Shown here one piece after another: positions 35,243-44,700 of a stretch of 64,000 bases of DNA. The stretch covers positions 1 to 64,000 of the forward strand of contig UQLL01000008.1 of NCBI GenBank assembly GCA_900541835.1, in the 5' to 3' direction. The stretch comes from an uncultured Porphyromonadaceae bacterium (GTDB lineage Bacteria; Bacteroidota; Bacteroidia; Bacteroidales; Muribaculaceae). A program made the position numbers and the translations under genes. The notes under the pieces are model-generated. The model had not been told where the DNA came from. It did not search any database and saw nothing but the letters and a program-made list of their open reading frames with translations. How positions within the stretch are numbered: the first letter of the stretch is position 1; every line of letters starts with the position of its first letter.

Positions 35243-35518
35243 ATGGAGACTCAGCCACGCCACATAGCCACCGCCACACAGGCCAGGGATGCGAAATCAT
35301 CCTGGCCTATGCGCGTGTGGCGCTTCTATTACGACGGCTTCCGCAACCTGTCGCCTCTCGGCCGCAAGCTGTGGTTGCTGATTCTGATAAAGCTATTCAT
35401 TTTCTTCGTGGTGCTGAAGATCTTCTTCTTCCCCGACCTGCTGAGGCGCGACTACGACAACGACGCGGACCGCGCACAGGCCGTGCGCACTCATCTCTCC
35501 CATCCCGACAACCGATAA
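35243..35518 (+). CDS. DUF4492 small membrane protein
   Basis: The 91-residue protein has a basic N-terminal half (VWRFYYDGFRNLSPLGRKLW), one membrane helix at about residues 43-63 (LLILIKLFIFFVVLKIFFFP) and a charged tail. It matches the DUF4492 family of Bacteroidetes, normally found directly upstream of cytochrome bd oxidase genes. It precedes cydA by 33 bp, so a role in oxidase assembly or as an extra small subunit (as CydX is in enterobacteria) is plausible but inferred. Confidence 0.82.
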   Translation: METQPRHIATATQARDAKSSWPMRVWRFYYDGFRNLSPLGRKLWLLILIKLFIFFVVLKIFFFPDLLRRDYDNDADRAQAVRTHLSHPDNR

Positions 35519-35551
35519 CCGAATTTCTCAGTCTAAAAAATCACAGGCTAT

Positions 35552-37123
35552 ATGCAAGACTTAATCACAGTAGTAGACTGGTCGCGGTGGCAGTTCGCCC
35601 TGACGGCCGTGTATCACTGGCTGTTCGTGCCGCTGACGCTCGGTCTGGCCCTGATAGTGGCCATCATGGAGAGCATCTATATCCGGCGCAAAGACCAGGC
35701 GTGGCTCAAGGCCACCAAGTTCTGGATGACCCTTTTCGGCATCAACTTCGCCATCGGCGTGGCCACGGGACTCGTCCTCGAGTTCGAGTTCGGCACCAAC
35801 TGGAGCAACTACTCCTGGTTCGTGGGCGACATCTTCGGCGCCCCGCTGGCCATCGAGGGTCTGCTCGCCTTCTTCATGGAGTCCACTTTCGTGGCCGTGA
35901 TGTTCTTCGGCTGGAACCGCGTGGGGCCCAAGTTCCACCTGGCCGCCACCTGGCTGACCTGCATCGGCGCCTCCATCTCCGCCCTGTGGATCCTGGTGGC
36001 CAACGCCTGGATGCAGTATCCCGCCGGCATGGAGTTCGACCCTGCCCAGATGCGCAACGTCATGGTCGACTTCGGTGCACTCTTCTCCGGCATCGCCGTC
36101 AACAAGTTCTTCCATGCCACCCTGTCGGGCTGGTGCCTGGCCGGCGTGTTCGTCATCGCAGTCTCGGCCTGGTTCCTGCTCAAGAAGCGCAACACCGCCT
36201 TCGCCATGCGCAGCATCAAGGTCGGTGCCTGGGTGGGCCTGGCCGGCATCCTGCTTACCTGCTACACCGGAGACGGCTCCGCCGTGGAGGTGGCAAAGCA
36301 CCAGCCCATGAAGCTGGCCGCCATGGAGGGCCTATACCACGGCCATAAGTCGCAGGCCATCACAGCCGTCGGCATTCCCAACCCCGCCAAGCGCTGGAAC
36401 AACGACGAGGACGAGTACCTGGCCGACGTCTCCCTGCCCGGCGGCCTGAGCATCCTCGCCACCCACGACATCAACGCCTTCGTGCCCGGCATCACCGACA
36501 TCATCGAAGGTCGCATGATAGCCGAGAACGGCGACACCGTCTCTACCGTCTCCTATGCCGACCGCATCGCCATCGGCAAGCGCAGCCAGCAGTTCCTGCG
36601 CGACTACGACGCCGCCCGCCAGGCCGGCGACACGCAGGCAATGTCCCTGGCCGCCGACAGCCTCAAGAACACTTTCCAGTACTTCGGCTACGGCTACTTC
36701 AACTCCGTCGACGAGGCCATCCCGCCCGTCATTCTTACTTTCACCACCTTCCGCATCATGGTGATAGGCGCAGGCTGGCTCATGCTCTTCTTCGTGGTCG
36801 TGCTCCTGTGCGCCTACCGCAACACCTGGCTGCAGCGCTCCCGCATCATGCAGTGGGTATGCTTCCTGTCGCTGGCCGTCGTCTACCTCGTCAGCGAGGC
36901 CGGATGGATAGTGGCCGAGGTGGGCCGCCAGCCCTGGACCGTCCAGGACCTGTTGCCGCGCAACGCCGCAATAAGCCAGATTCCCTCCTCGTCGGTGATC
37001 GTCACCTTCTGGATGTTCGCCGCCATCTTCACCCTGTTGCTCATCGCCGAGGTCAGCATCATGTGTCGCCAGATTTCCAAGGCGTCCAAAACGAACCTCG
37101 AACCCGCCGTAAACCTTAAATAA
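35552..37123 (+). CDS. cydA: Cytochrome bd quinol oxidase subunit I
   Basis: CydA binds all three hemes and oxidises quinol while reducing oxygen to water, with high oxygen affinity. The 523-residue membrane protein has the early heme-ligand histidine His22 (FALTAVYHWLFVPLTLG), the quinol-loop start KHQPMKLAAMEG, and the GRQPW motif near residue 460 (EVGRQPWTVQDLLP). Between helices 6 and 7 the Q-loop is long (about 130 residues), as in E. coli-type enzymes. It forms an operon with DUF4492 and cydB. Confidence 0.96.
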   Translation: MQDLITVVDWSRWQFALTAVYHWLFVPLTLGLALIVAIMESIYIRRKDQAWLKATKFWMTLFGINFAIGVATGLVLEFEFGTNWSNYSWFVGDIFGAPLAIEGLLAFFMESTFVAVMFFGWNRVGPKFHLAATWLTCIGASISALWILVANAWMQYPAGMEFDPAQMRNVMVDFGALFSGIAVNKFFHATLSGWCLAGVFVIAVSAWFLLKKRNTAFAMRSIKVGAWVGLAGILLTCYTGDGSAVEVAKHQPMKLAAMEGLYHGHKSQAITAVGIPNPAKRWNNDEDEYLADVSLPGGLSILATHDINAFVPGITDIIEGRMIAENGDTVSTVSYADRIAIGKRSQQFLRDYDAARQAGDTQAMSLAADSLKNTFQYFGYGYFNSVDEAIPPVILTFTTFRIMVIGAGWLMLFFVVVLLCAYRNTWLQRSRIMQWVCFLSLAVVYLVSEAGWIVAEVGRQPWTVQDLLPRNAAISQIPSSSVIVTFWMFAAIFTLLLIAEVSIMCRQISKASKTNLEPAVNLK

Positions 37124-37131
37124 GTAAGATC

Positions 37132-38289
37132 ATGTCAACACTATATCATCTGCAGAACTACTGGTGGCTGCTCATCTCCGTACTGGGAGCACTGCTCGTG
37201 TTCCTCCTGTTCGTGCAGGGAGGGCAGACCATGCTGCTTGGGGCCCGCAACGGCTTGCAGCGTACCCTCATAGCCAACTCCATGGGCCGCAAGTGGGAAC
37301 TCACGTTCACCACCCTGGTGGTGTTCGGTGGCGCCTTCTTCGCCTCCTTCCCCCTCTACTACTCCACCAGCTTCGGGGGCGCCTACTGGCTCTGGATTCT
37401 CATCCTGTTCAGCTTCGTGCTCCAGGCCATCAGCTACGAGTATCGCACCAAGCCCGGCAACATCTACGGTGCGTCGACCTACGATATCTTCCTGTTCGTC
37501 AATGGCTGTGTGGGCTGCATCCTGCTGGGCGTGGCCGTGAGCCTGTTCTTCTTCGGGGCCGACTTCAGCGTGCAGCGGAGCAACATCCTCGACGCCGCCT
37601 CTCCGGTAATCTCGCGCTGGGCTCCCACCCATGGCTTCGAAGCCATATTCAGCTGGAAGAACCTCGTGCTGGGCGTGGCCGTGCTCTTCCTGGCCCGCAC
37701 CCTGGCCAGCCTGTACATGCTCAACAACATCACCGACGACCCCGACATGCGCAAGCGCCTGCGCCAGACTCTGCTCGTCTCGGCCGGCATATTCCTGGTC
37801 TTTTTCCTCTGGTTTCTGGCCATGCTCTTCACCGCCACCGGCTACACCGCCGTGCAGAACGCCGTCGGCAACACCGTCATCACCGAGACTCCTTATAAAT
37901 ATGCTGTCAACTACGGCGACCTCTGGTGGGCGCTCGTGTGCCTGTGCGTGGGCGTGGTGGCCGTGCTCTACGGCGTCTTCCGCAGCATCTTCACCCGAGT
38001 CGACTGGACCGGCGGCATATGGTTCGCCGGCGTCGGAGTGGTGCTCGTCGTGCTCAGCCTCTTCTTCGTGGCCGGATACAACGACACCGCCTACTTCCCC
38101 TCGCTCACCGACCCTCAGTCGTCGCTTAGCATCCGCAACAGCTCCTCGTCCGAGTTCACCCTGCGCGTCATGAGCTACGTCTCCATCATCGTTCCCTTCG
38201 TGGTGGCCTACATCGCCTATGTCTGGTACTCCATGGACCGCCGCAAGCTCACCCCCGAGGAGATGGAGTCCACCACCCACAAGTATTAG
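37132..38289 (+). CDS. cydB: Cytochrome bd quinol oxidase subunit II
   Basis: The 385-residue, eight- to nine-helix partner of CydA starts 8 bp after the cydA stop. Family features include the N-terminal FLLFVQGGQTMLLGARNG, QAISYEYRTKPGN and a C-terminal FVVAYIAYVWYSMDRRKLT. It is followed by an inverted-repeat element that probably ends the transcript. Confidence 0.95.
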   Translation: MSTLYHLQNYWWLLISVLGALLVFLLFVQGGQTMLLGARNGLQRTLIANSMGRKWELTFTTLVVFGGAFFASFPLYYSTSFGGAYWLWILILFSFVLQAISYEYRTKPGNIYGASTYDIFLFVNGCVGCILLGVAVSLFFFGADFSVQRSNILDAASPVISRWAPTHGFEAIFSWKNLVLGVAVLFLARTLASLYMLNNITDDPDMRKRLRQTLLVSAGIFLVFFLWFLAMLFTATGYTAVQNAVGNTVITETPYKYAVNYGDLWWALVCLCVGVVAVLYGVFRSIFTRVDWTGGIWFAGVGVVLVVLSLFFVAGYNDTAYFPSLTDPQSSLSIRNSSSSEFTLRVMSYVSIIVPFVVAYIAYVWYSMDRRKLTPEEMESTTHKY

Positions 38290-38300
38290 AGTATTAGTTT

Positions 38301-38363
38301 AGAGTTGAGAGTTGAGAGTCGCGTACTGGCGCCAGGCGAAGCATGCTCTCAATTCTCAACTCT
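38301..38363 (+). repeat. Inverted repeat of the GAGAGTTGAGAG family after cydB
   Basis: AGAGTTGAGAGTTGAGAG (38301-38318) pairs with 38346-38363 with a single mismatch across a 27-nt loop. The arms themselves are tandem GAGAGTT units. It lies 12 bp past the cydB stop and probably acts as a terminator. Related elements occur at 46144-46221, 59127-59213 and inside the beta-galactosidase gene at 58849-58890. Confidence 0.75.
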
Positions 38364-38378
38364 TAACTCTCAGCTGAA

Positions 38379-38972
38379 ATGGACACCTACCGCACCCTGT
38401 CGGCTCCCTCGTCGGCCCGCTACACAGTAAAGATGAGCCGTTTCCTGGCTTTTGCCTATCCTGTGGCGAGCGAGGAGGAGGCCAAGGCGCTCATCCGCAA
38501 GGTCGCCAACAACTACCACGACGCGCGGCACGTCTGCTGGGCCTATATGCTCGGCCACGACCGCTCCCGCTACCAGTCCAGCGACAACGGCGAACCCTCC
38601 GGCACCGCCGGCAAGCCCATCCTCGGCCAGGTCAACTCCCTGGAGCTGACCGACGTGCTGGTGTTGGTGGTGCGCTACTTCGGTGGCATCAAGCTCGGCA
38701 CCGGCGGCCTCATCGACGCCTACCGCACCGCCGCCCGCATGGCCCTCGACGAGGCGCCAGTGGAGGAGCGCCACGCCCAGGCCACGCTCCAGGTTGCCTG
38801 TCCGTACGTCAGCCTGAACACCGTCATGGGCGCCATCAAGGCCCTCGGACTGCGCATACTCGCGCAGGACTTTGACAACACCTGCGTGCTGACTCTTTCC
38901 GTGCGCCTGGACCACGTTGCCGAGGCCACCCGCCGCCTGTCGGCCGCCGCCACCGTCACCCGCCTTTCGTAG
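38379..38972 (+). CDS. YigZ/IMPACT family protein
   Basis: The 197-residue protein has the UPF0029 N-terminal domain, with YTVKMSRFLAFAYPVASEEE, the HDARHVCWAYMLG segment, GEPSGTAGKPILGQVN and VVRYFGGIKLGTGGLIDAY. Family members are linked to translation or stress control (IMPACT), but the bacterial role is unclear. The stop TAG is supplied by a copy of the GTAGGGACGCAC palindrome. Confidence 0.9.
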   Translation: MDTYRTLSAPSSARYTVKMSRFLAFAYPVASEEEAKALIRKVANNYHDARHVCWAYMLGHDRSRYQSSDNGEPSGTAGKPILGQVNSLELTDVLVLVVRYFGGIKLGTGGLIDAYRTAARMALDEAPVEERHAQATLQVACPYVSLNTVMGAIKALGLRILAQDFDNTCVLTLSVRLDHVAEATRRLSAAATVTRLS

Positions 38973-38993
38973 GGACGCACGGCTCGTGCGTCC
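38969..38993. repeat. GTAGGGACGCAC palindrome at the yigZ stop
   Basis: GGACGCACG (38973-38981) pairs with CGTGCGTCC (38985-38993). The TAG of the leading GTAGG is the yigZ stop codon. It belongs to the same family as copies at 53231, 53283, 54010, 55337, 55874 and 56814. Confidence 0.7.
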
Positions 38994-39038
38994 GTAAAGA
39001 CTCCTCAGCTTCCCCGGCAAAGCATTTTACTTTGCGAT

Positions 39039-39064
39039 TGGTGCCCGCTTCAGCGTGGCGCACG
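39039..39064. repeat. TTCA-loop repeat (ATTGGxGxCCGCTTCAGCG type)
   Basis: ATTGGTGCCCGCTTCAGCG followed by TGGCGCAC. Nearly the same sequence occurs at 46804-46831 and 47557-47582, always just before a coding sequence or its leader. Confidence 0.55.
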
Positions 39065-39232
39065 ACTTACTTCACGTCCACCGTTCACTTTTTCGGCCGA
39101 AAATACCCGTTATTTCAAAAAAAATGCCGAAATTTGCAACGCAAAACAGCCAAGGCGCCGTAAAGCAAGCTGGGTTTAATCAGCAAGCGAGAAGCGTTGT
39201 GGCGCAAAGACAAGCATTTGTAGACTGGTACA

Positions 39233-39529
39233 ATGAATAAAGCAGATATTATCAACGAGATTTCTCGTGAGACCGGTATGGAGAAGAGTGCCGTGATACT
39301 CGTTGTGGAGAAATTCATGGCAAACGTCAAGGAGGCTCTCGCCGACGGCGAGAACATCTACCTGCGCGGCTTCGGCACATTTGTGGTCAAGACTCGCAAG
39401 GAGCGCCTTGCCCGCAATATCTCGCGCAACACGGCCGTGGTGATTCCCGAGCGCCGGGTAGCCACTTTCCGCCCCTCGCGACTCCTCACCGACGACATCA
39501 ACGCCAATTTCACACCATCGGAGAAGTAA
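39233..39529 (+). CDS. HU-family DNA-binding protein
   Basis: The 98-residue histone-like protein begins MNKADIINEISRETGMEK and carries the beta-arm signature IYLRGFGTFVVKTRKERLARN. It binds and bends DNA as a dimer. It is followed by a 29-codon basic protein gene and rng, an order common in Bacteroidales. Confidence 0.95.
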   Translation: MNKADIINEISRETGMEKSAVILVVEKFMANVKEALADGENIYLRGFGTFVVKTRKERLARNISRNTAVVIPERRVATFRPSRLLTDDINANFTPSEK

Positions 39530-39580
39530 AGCGACCCGGTCGCCGCATTTCCCTAACACTAACAATAAACAACACCAACT

Positions 39581-39670
39581 ATGCCAAGCGGAAAAAAACG
39601 TAAGGGCCACAAGATGGCCACGCACAAGCGCAAGAAGAGACTGCGTAAGAACCGTCATAAGAAGAAATGA
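39581..39670 (+). CDS. 29-residue basic protein, COX24/AURKAIP1-like ribosomal protein
   Basis: A tiny frame begins MPSGKKRKGHKMATHKRKKR and ends in NRHKKK; more than half the residues are Lys, Arg or His. It resembles the short AURKAIP1/COX24-domain proteins (mS38/bS22 type) that sit in the decoding region of ribosomes, and it is conserved between HU and rng in Bacteroidales. It is too small for most gene finders. Position 51 bp after HU and the clean ATG support it. Confidence 0.75.
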   Translation: MPSGKKRKGHKMATHKRKKRLRKNRHKKK

Positions 39671-39880
39671 TTCCGGCCCGCTTCCCCAAGTGCCGACCAG
39701 GCGCGAGGGGAGGCGCCGGGCATTCCGACGGGCGCAAGCGGGGAGTCGGCATATCGGCCGGCCCGCCCGCCATATCGTTCTCGAAAATTAAAATGAGGGT
39801 TGAGGGGTAAGGATTGGCTGCGGTCAAACATACGGACTCGCCCGATTTTTAATTTTTGACCATTCCATCATCATTCACCT

Positions 39881-41509
39881 ATGAAAAGCGAATTGGTAGT
39901 AGACGTTGGCAAGAAGGAAATCTCGATAGCGCTGCTTGAGGATTCCCGCCTTGTCTCGCTCCAAAAAGAGAGCCGCAACGCCGGATACGCCGTGGGCGAC
40001 CTGTACCTGGCAAGGGTGCGCAAGCTCCTGCCCGGCCTCAACGCCGCCTTTATCGACGTCGGCTACGACAAAGACGCTTTTCTTCATTATCTCGACCTCG
40101 GCTCCCACTTCGCCACCTACGCCAAGTACATGGAAGAGGCGGAAGCCGACCCCAAGAAGGTGCCACCCATGCCAAAGGGCAAGTTCGAGCCCGACATCCC
40201 CAAGGATGGCACCATATCCGACCAGCTCAAGCCAGGCCAGCACCTGCTCGTGCAGATAGCCAAGGAGCCCATCTCCACCAAAGGCCCGCGACTCACCACC
40301 GAAATCTCCTTCACGGGCCGCTACATGGTGCTCATCCCATTCAGCGACAAGGTCAACATCTCCTCCAAAATCAAGTCTACCGAGGAAAAGATACGCCTGC
40401 GGCAGCTCATCAGCTCCATCAAGCCCAAAGGCTTCGGCGTCATAATCCGCACCTCGGCCGAAAACAAACGCGCCGCCGAGCTCAACGGCGAGATGCGCAC
40501 CCTGCTGAGCTGCTGGACGCAGGCTGTCGCACGTATGCAGAAGTCCCAGCCGCCAGCACTCATCTACCAGGAGGAGTCACGCGCAGTGAGCGTCATCCGC
40601 GACGTCTTCACCCCGGAGTTCGAGAACATCTACGTCAACGACACCGAGACTCTGGAGCAGATCCAGCACTACGTGTCGCTCATCGCCCCCGAGAGCAAGG
40701 ACATCGTCAAGCCCTACGCCAAGCCGACTCCCATCTTCGACCATTTCGGCATCACCCGCCAGATTAAGTCGAGCTTCGGCAAGATAGTGTCCTTCAAGGC
40801 CGGCGCCTACATCATCATCGAGAGCACCGAGGCTCTGCACGTCATCGACGTCAACTCCGGCAACCGCACCAAGGCCACCCAGGACCAGGAGACAAACGCC
40901 CTGGAGGTCAACATCCGTGCCGCCGACGAGATTGCCCGCCAGCTGCGCCTGCGCGACATGGGCGGAATCATCGTCATCGACTTCATCGACATGAACAAGC
41001 CCGAGCACCGGCAGCAGCTCTACGACCATATGCGTCAGATCATGGCCAACGATAGGGCACGCCATAACATCTTGCCCCTCAGCAAGTTCGGCCTGATGCA
41101 GATTACCCGGCAGAGAGTGCGGCCGGCACTGGACATCCCCACCTCCGAGGCCTGTCCGTCGTGCTTGGGCAAAGGCGAGATTCAGCCATCGCTGCTCTTC
41201 ACCGACACCCTGCGACAGAAGATCGAGTACTTGACGCGCGATCTCGGAGTGAGCCGGTTCCGAATGTTCGTCCATCCCTTTGTGGAAGCCTACATCCGTA
41301 AGGGTCTCTTCTCGCTATACTCCAAGTGGAGGCGCGAGTTCGGCCGCGGGTTCAAGATAATTCCGGACGAGAGTCTGGCCTATCTGCAATACCGTGTCGA
41401 GGACAAGGACGGCAACGAAATAGACCTCAAGGAGGAGAGCGACGCCGGCACACGCCAGACTAAGGAGAAACGGCGCACCAGGCGAGACAATGAAGAAAAC
41501 CCCGAATGA
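39881..41509 (+). CDS. rng: Ribonuclease E/G family protein
   Basis: This 542-residue endoribonuclease has an S1-like RNA-binding domain (residues about 35-125, LYLARVRKLLPGLNAAFIDV), the DNase I-like catalytic domain with IDVNSGNRTKA (about residue 322) and IDFIDMNKPEHR (about residue 365) supplying the Mg-binding aspartates, and the zinc-link CPSC near residue 424. The length fits RNase G rather than full RNase E: there is no long scaffold tail, only a short charged C-terminus. The 210-bp leader has a weak A/T inverted repeat but no recognisable promoter. Confidence 0.94.
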   Translation: MKSELVVDVGKKEISIALLEDSRLVSLQKESRNAGYAVGDLYLARVRKLLPGLNAAFIDVGYDKDAFLHYLDLGSHFATYAKYMEEAEADPKKVPPMPKGKFEPDIPKDGTISDQLKPGQHLLVQIAKEPISTKGPRLTTEISFTGRYMVLIPFSDKVNISSKIKSTEEKIRLRQLISSIKPKGFGVIIRTSAENKRAAELNGEMRTLLSCWTQAVARMQKSQPPALIYQEESRAVSVIRDVFTPEFENIYVNDTETLEQIQHYVSLIAPESKDIVKPYAKPTPIFDHFGITRQIKSSFGKIVSFKAGAYIIIESTEALHVIDVNSGNRTKATQDQETNALEVNIRAADEIARQLRLRDMGGIIVIDFIDMNKPEHRQQLYDHMRQIMANDRARHNILPLSKFGLMQITRQRVRPALDIPTSEACPSCLGKGEIQPSLLFTDTLRQKIEYLTRDLGVSRFRMFVHPFVEAYIRKGLFSLYSKWRREFGRGFKIIPDESLAYLQYRVEDKDGNEIDLKEESDAGTRQTKEKRRTRRDNEENPE

Positions 41510-41555
41510 GCCGCTCACCGAACACACTTTGGGCCCTCATTCCCTATCCTTTACA

Positions 41556-41588
41556 GGCGGCTGCTCCCAACCAGGGCGGCCGCTTTTC
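41556..41588 (+). terminator. Terminator after rng
   Basis: GCGGCTGC pairs with the GCGGCCGC side of the following arm around a short loop and is followed by CTTTTCC, 47 bp past the rng stop. Confidence 0.6.
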
Positions 41589-41709
41589 CGTCTTATCCTG
41601 CCACTCATGTAACTCCGGGAGGCTTTGTGCTCCTCTTGGAATACATGTTTCTCATAGGCCAGTGAATCTGAATTTCAGTTAACAATTTGCGGGGAAGTTG
41701 CGGACGAAT

Positions 41710-41740
41710 TTTGAAGTTACCGACATAATTGGTACCTTTG
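41710..41740 (+). promoter_or_regulatory. Promoter of the large adhesin-like gene
   Basis: TTTG (41710-41713), a 19-nt spacer, TACCTTTG (41733-41740); the ATG follows 23 bases later. Confidence 0.75.
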
Positions 41741-41763
41741 CATCTGTTTAATAATCCTGACGC

Positions 41764-44700
41764 ATGCTTAAATTTTTCACACGAATCACTATGGCCGTGG
41801 CGTTTATTCTCCTGCCCCAGATTGCCCTGGGGCAGGATGTTCTTTTGCGCGGCCACGTCGCCTCGTCGCGTAAGGCCGACGCCTCCGATGCCGCACCCGT
41901 GCACCTGGGTATGTACACTTTCCGTCCGGACGGCACCCAGTTCGCCCGCCTCAGCGGCGACGCCTCCGTCAGCGGCGCCTTCGGCGGTCTCTGGCAGAAC
42001 GGCTATTACTACCAGAGCAACGCCGCCGTGCGCGACGCCGCCAACCCGTCCGTAACATATCCAGGCATCGTCCGCTTCGACGCCTCCACCTGGACCCTTC
42101 AGGAGACTACCCGCGTGGAGCGCTACCAGCTCTCAATGGACCTGGTAGACGATAACGGCGTCGTCTACGGCTGTTTCTACGACCCCTCCATGCGCGGTTG
42201 CTGCTGGGCCCGCATGAGCATGGAGCCCACCTACAAGTACCCCTACACCTATATAAAAAAGATGGAGATGCCCATGAGCGCCGTGGCCGTCAACCGCGAC
42301 GGACAGGTCTTCGGAATCGGCGACGACGGCGTGCTCTACCGCATCGACAAGAACACCGGCGCCGCCACCATTGTCGGCGCCACCGACGTCATACCCGCCG
42401 CACTCTCCTCGGCCGCCATCGACCAGCGCACCGGGCTCATGTACTGGACCTGCATCACCAATCGCAACGAGAGCTGCATCTACGAGGTGAACACCGACAC
42501 AGGCAAGGCCCGCAAGCTCGCCACGCTGCCATACTACGACCAGATAGTGGGCCTCGACGTGGTCTACGAGCCTGACGCCAAGGCGCCGGCCGTGCCCGTC
42601 AACCTCACCGCCGACTTCCCCAACGGATCCCGCTCCGGCAACGTCACCTTTCGCGTGCCCGGCACCACCGCGGACGGCACCATAGCCGCAGGCGACGTCG
42701 ACTTCACCCTCTTCGCCAACGGCGTGGAGGTGGCCAGCGGCACCGTACCCTACGGCACGCAGGTCACCCGGCCCCTGGAGATGGACTCTGACGCACACTA
42801 CGAGTTCCGCGTTCGCCTCACCAACTCCGTCGGCGACAGCCACAAGGCCGCCACCGCCGCCTTCATCGGCAACGACATCCCCAAGGCCCCTGCCAACCCC
42901 ACCATCTCTTACGCCTCCGGCAAGTTCACTGTCAAATGGACCGCCGTCACCGCCGGCAACCGCGGCGGATTCATCGACAAGGCCCAGATGCGCTACCGTG
43001 TCACCCGAATGCCCGACAATGTGGTGGTGGCCGACAACCTCACTGCCGTCACCCTAACCGACCCCGTCGCAATCCCCGACAATTACACCGTATATTCATA
43101 TAAGGTGGAGGCCATGTGCAACGGCAAGACTTCCGCCGCCGCAGTCACCAACAAGGTCGGCCTCGGCACCATCCAGCCCCCCTACCTCGAGACTTTCGAC
43201 AACGCCGCCTCGCTGCTCAACTACACCATCATCGACGGCAACGCCGACAACAAGAAATGGGCGCACTTCGCTTCCTCGCAGATCGTGCGCTGTAATTTCA
43301 CCGCCAACAAGGCCCAGGACGACTGGCTCGTCACGCCTGCCATCCGCCTGGAGGCCGGCAAGGCGTACCTCTACTCCTTCGACGCCGCCGTCTTCAACGA
43401 CGCCTACGGCGAGCACTTCGAGCTCAAGCTCGGCACGGCCCCCACGGCTGCAGCCATGACTACCACCCTCATCTCCGACACCGAAGTCAAGTCTAAGGGA
43501 GGCGTCACTTACGAGCGCTACATCACCGTGCCCGAGACCGGAGACTACTACGTAGGCCTGCATGCTATCTCTGCCAGCCCCAAGACCTACCTCCAGGCCG
43601 ACAATTTCGCCATCGCCGCCCCGCTGAGTTCCTTGGCACCCGGACTCTGCAAGTCTCTGACAGTCAGTCCCGACGCTTCCGGCTCACGCGTGGCCACCAT
43701 CAGAGGTGCCGCTCCCGCCACCACTCTCGGTGGCGACAATCTCGCCCAGGTCAGCAAGATAGAACTATACCGCGACACGGTGCTGCTGACCACCCTCACT
43801 GGAATCGCTCCCGGAGCCAATTTCACTTTCGAGGACAAGACTGCACCCTCCGCAGCTTCCTACATCTACTCTGCCATCGCCTACAACGCCCAGGGCGAGG
43901 GCGCACGCACCCGCACACAGGCCTTCGTGGGCGTCAAGCGCTCCAAGCCCGTCACCGATGTCAAAATCACCGAAGTCAGCGACGGCGTGGCCCGCATCAC
44001 CTGGACCGCCCCCACCCAGGACGTTGACGGCGCCCCTCTCCCTGCCGGAAAGGTGCATTACACCCTGGTGCAGGCCAACAAGTCCGCACTGCCCGTCATT
44101 GTCGACAGCCTCACCACCACCACCTACGACTGGGCCGTCACCGACGAAGGCCAGGCCATGGCCAACGTGGCCGTGATTGCCGTCACCGACGGTGGCTCCA
44201 GCGACGCCGTGGCATCAGCCATGATTCCCGTCGGAAAGGCCTACGGCTTGCCTTTCGCCGAGTCCTTCGCCGCCAAGAGGAGCCACTCCGCCCTCGGCAC
44301 CCGCAACTATAACCTCACCTCCGTGTGGACATTCGCCGCCGACGGCGACCTGGTAGGCATAACCTCCGCTGACAACGACAATGGCTACATCTACGCCCGC
44401 ACCACCACCATGGGGCCCGCCGCCAGCATGCTCTTCACCGGCAAGATTGACCTGCGCCAGGCCGAGAACCCCTATTTCTCTTTCTTCGTCTACAACCTCC
44501 GCAACGCCACCTCCAAGCCCGACAATACCAACATCGTGGAGCTAATGGTGCGCGTGGTAGGGGAGGACGACGACTTCCGTCAGCTCTCAGCACCCCAGTC
44601 GGTCCACTCCCTCTGCGACTCGCTGGAAGAGGAACGCTGGTTCCCCGTCCGCACCGACCTCAGCGCCTTCAAGGGCAAGGTAATCCAGCTCGGAATCAAG

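Noticed and set aside
39055..39240. Possible 61-codon gene before HU
   Set aside because: It overlaps the HU start, includes a dispersed repeat and has no convincing protein character.
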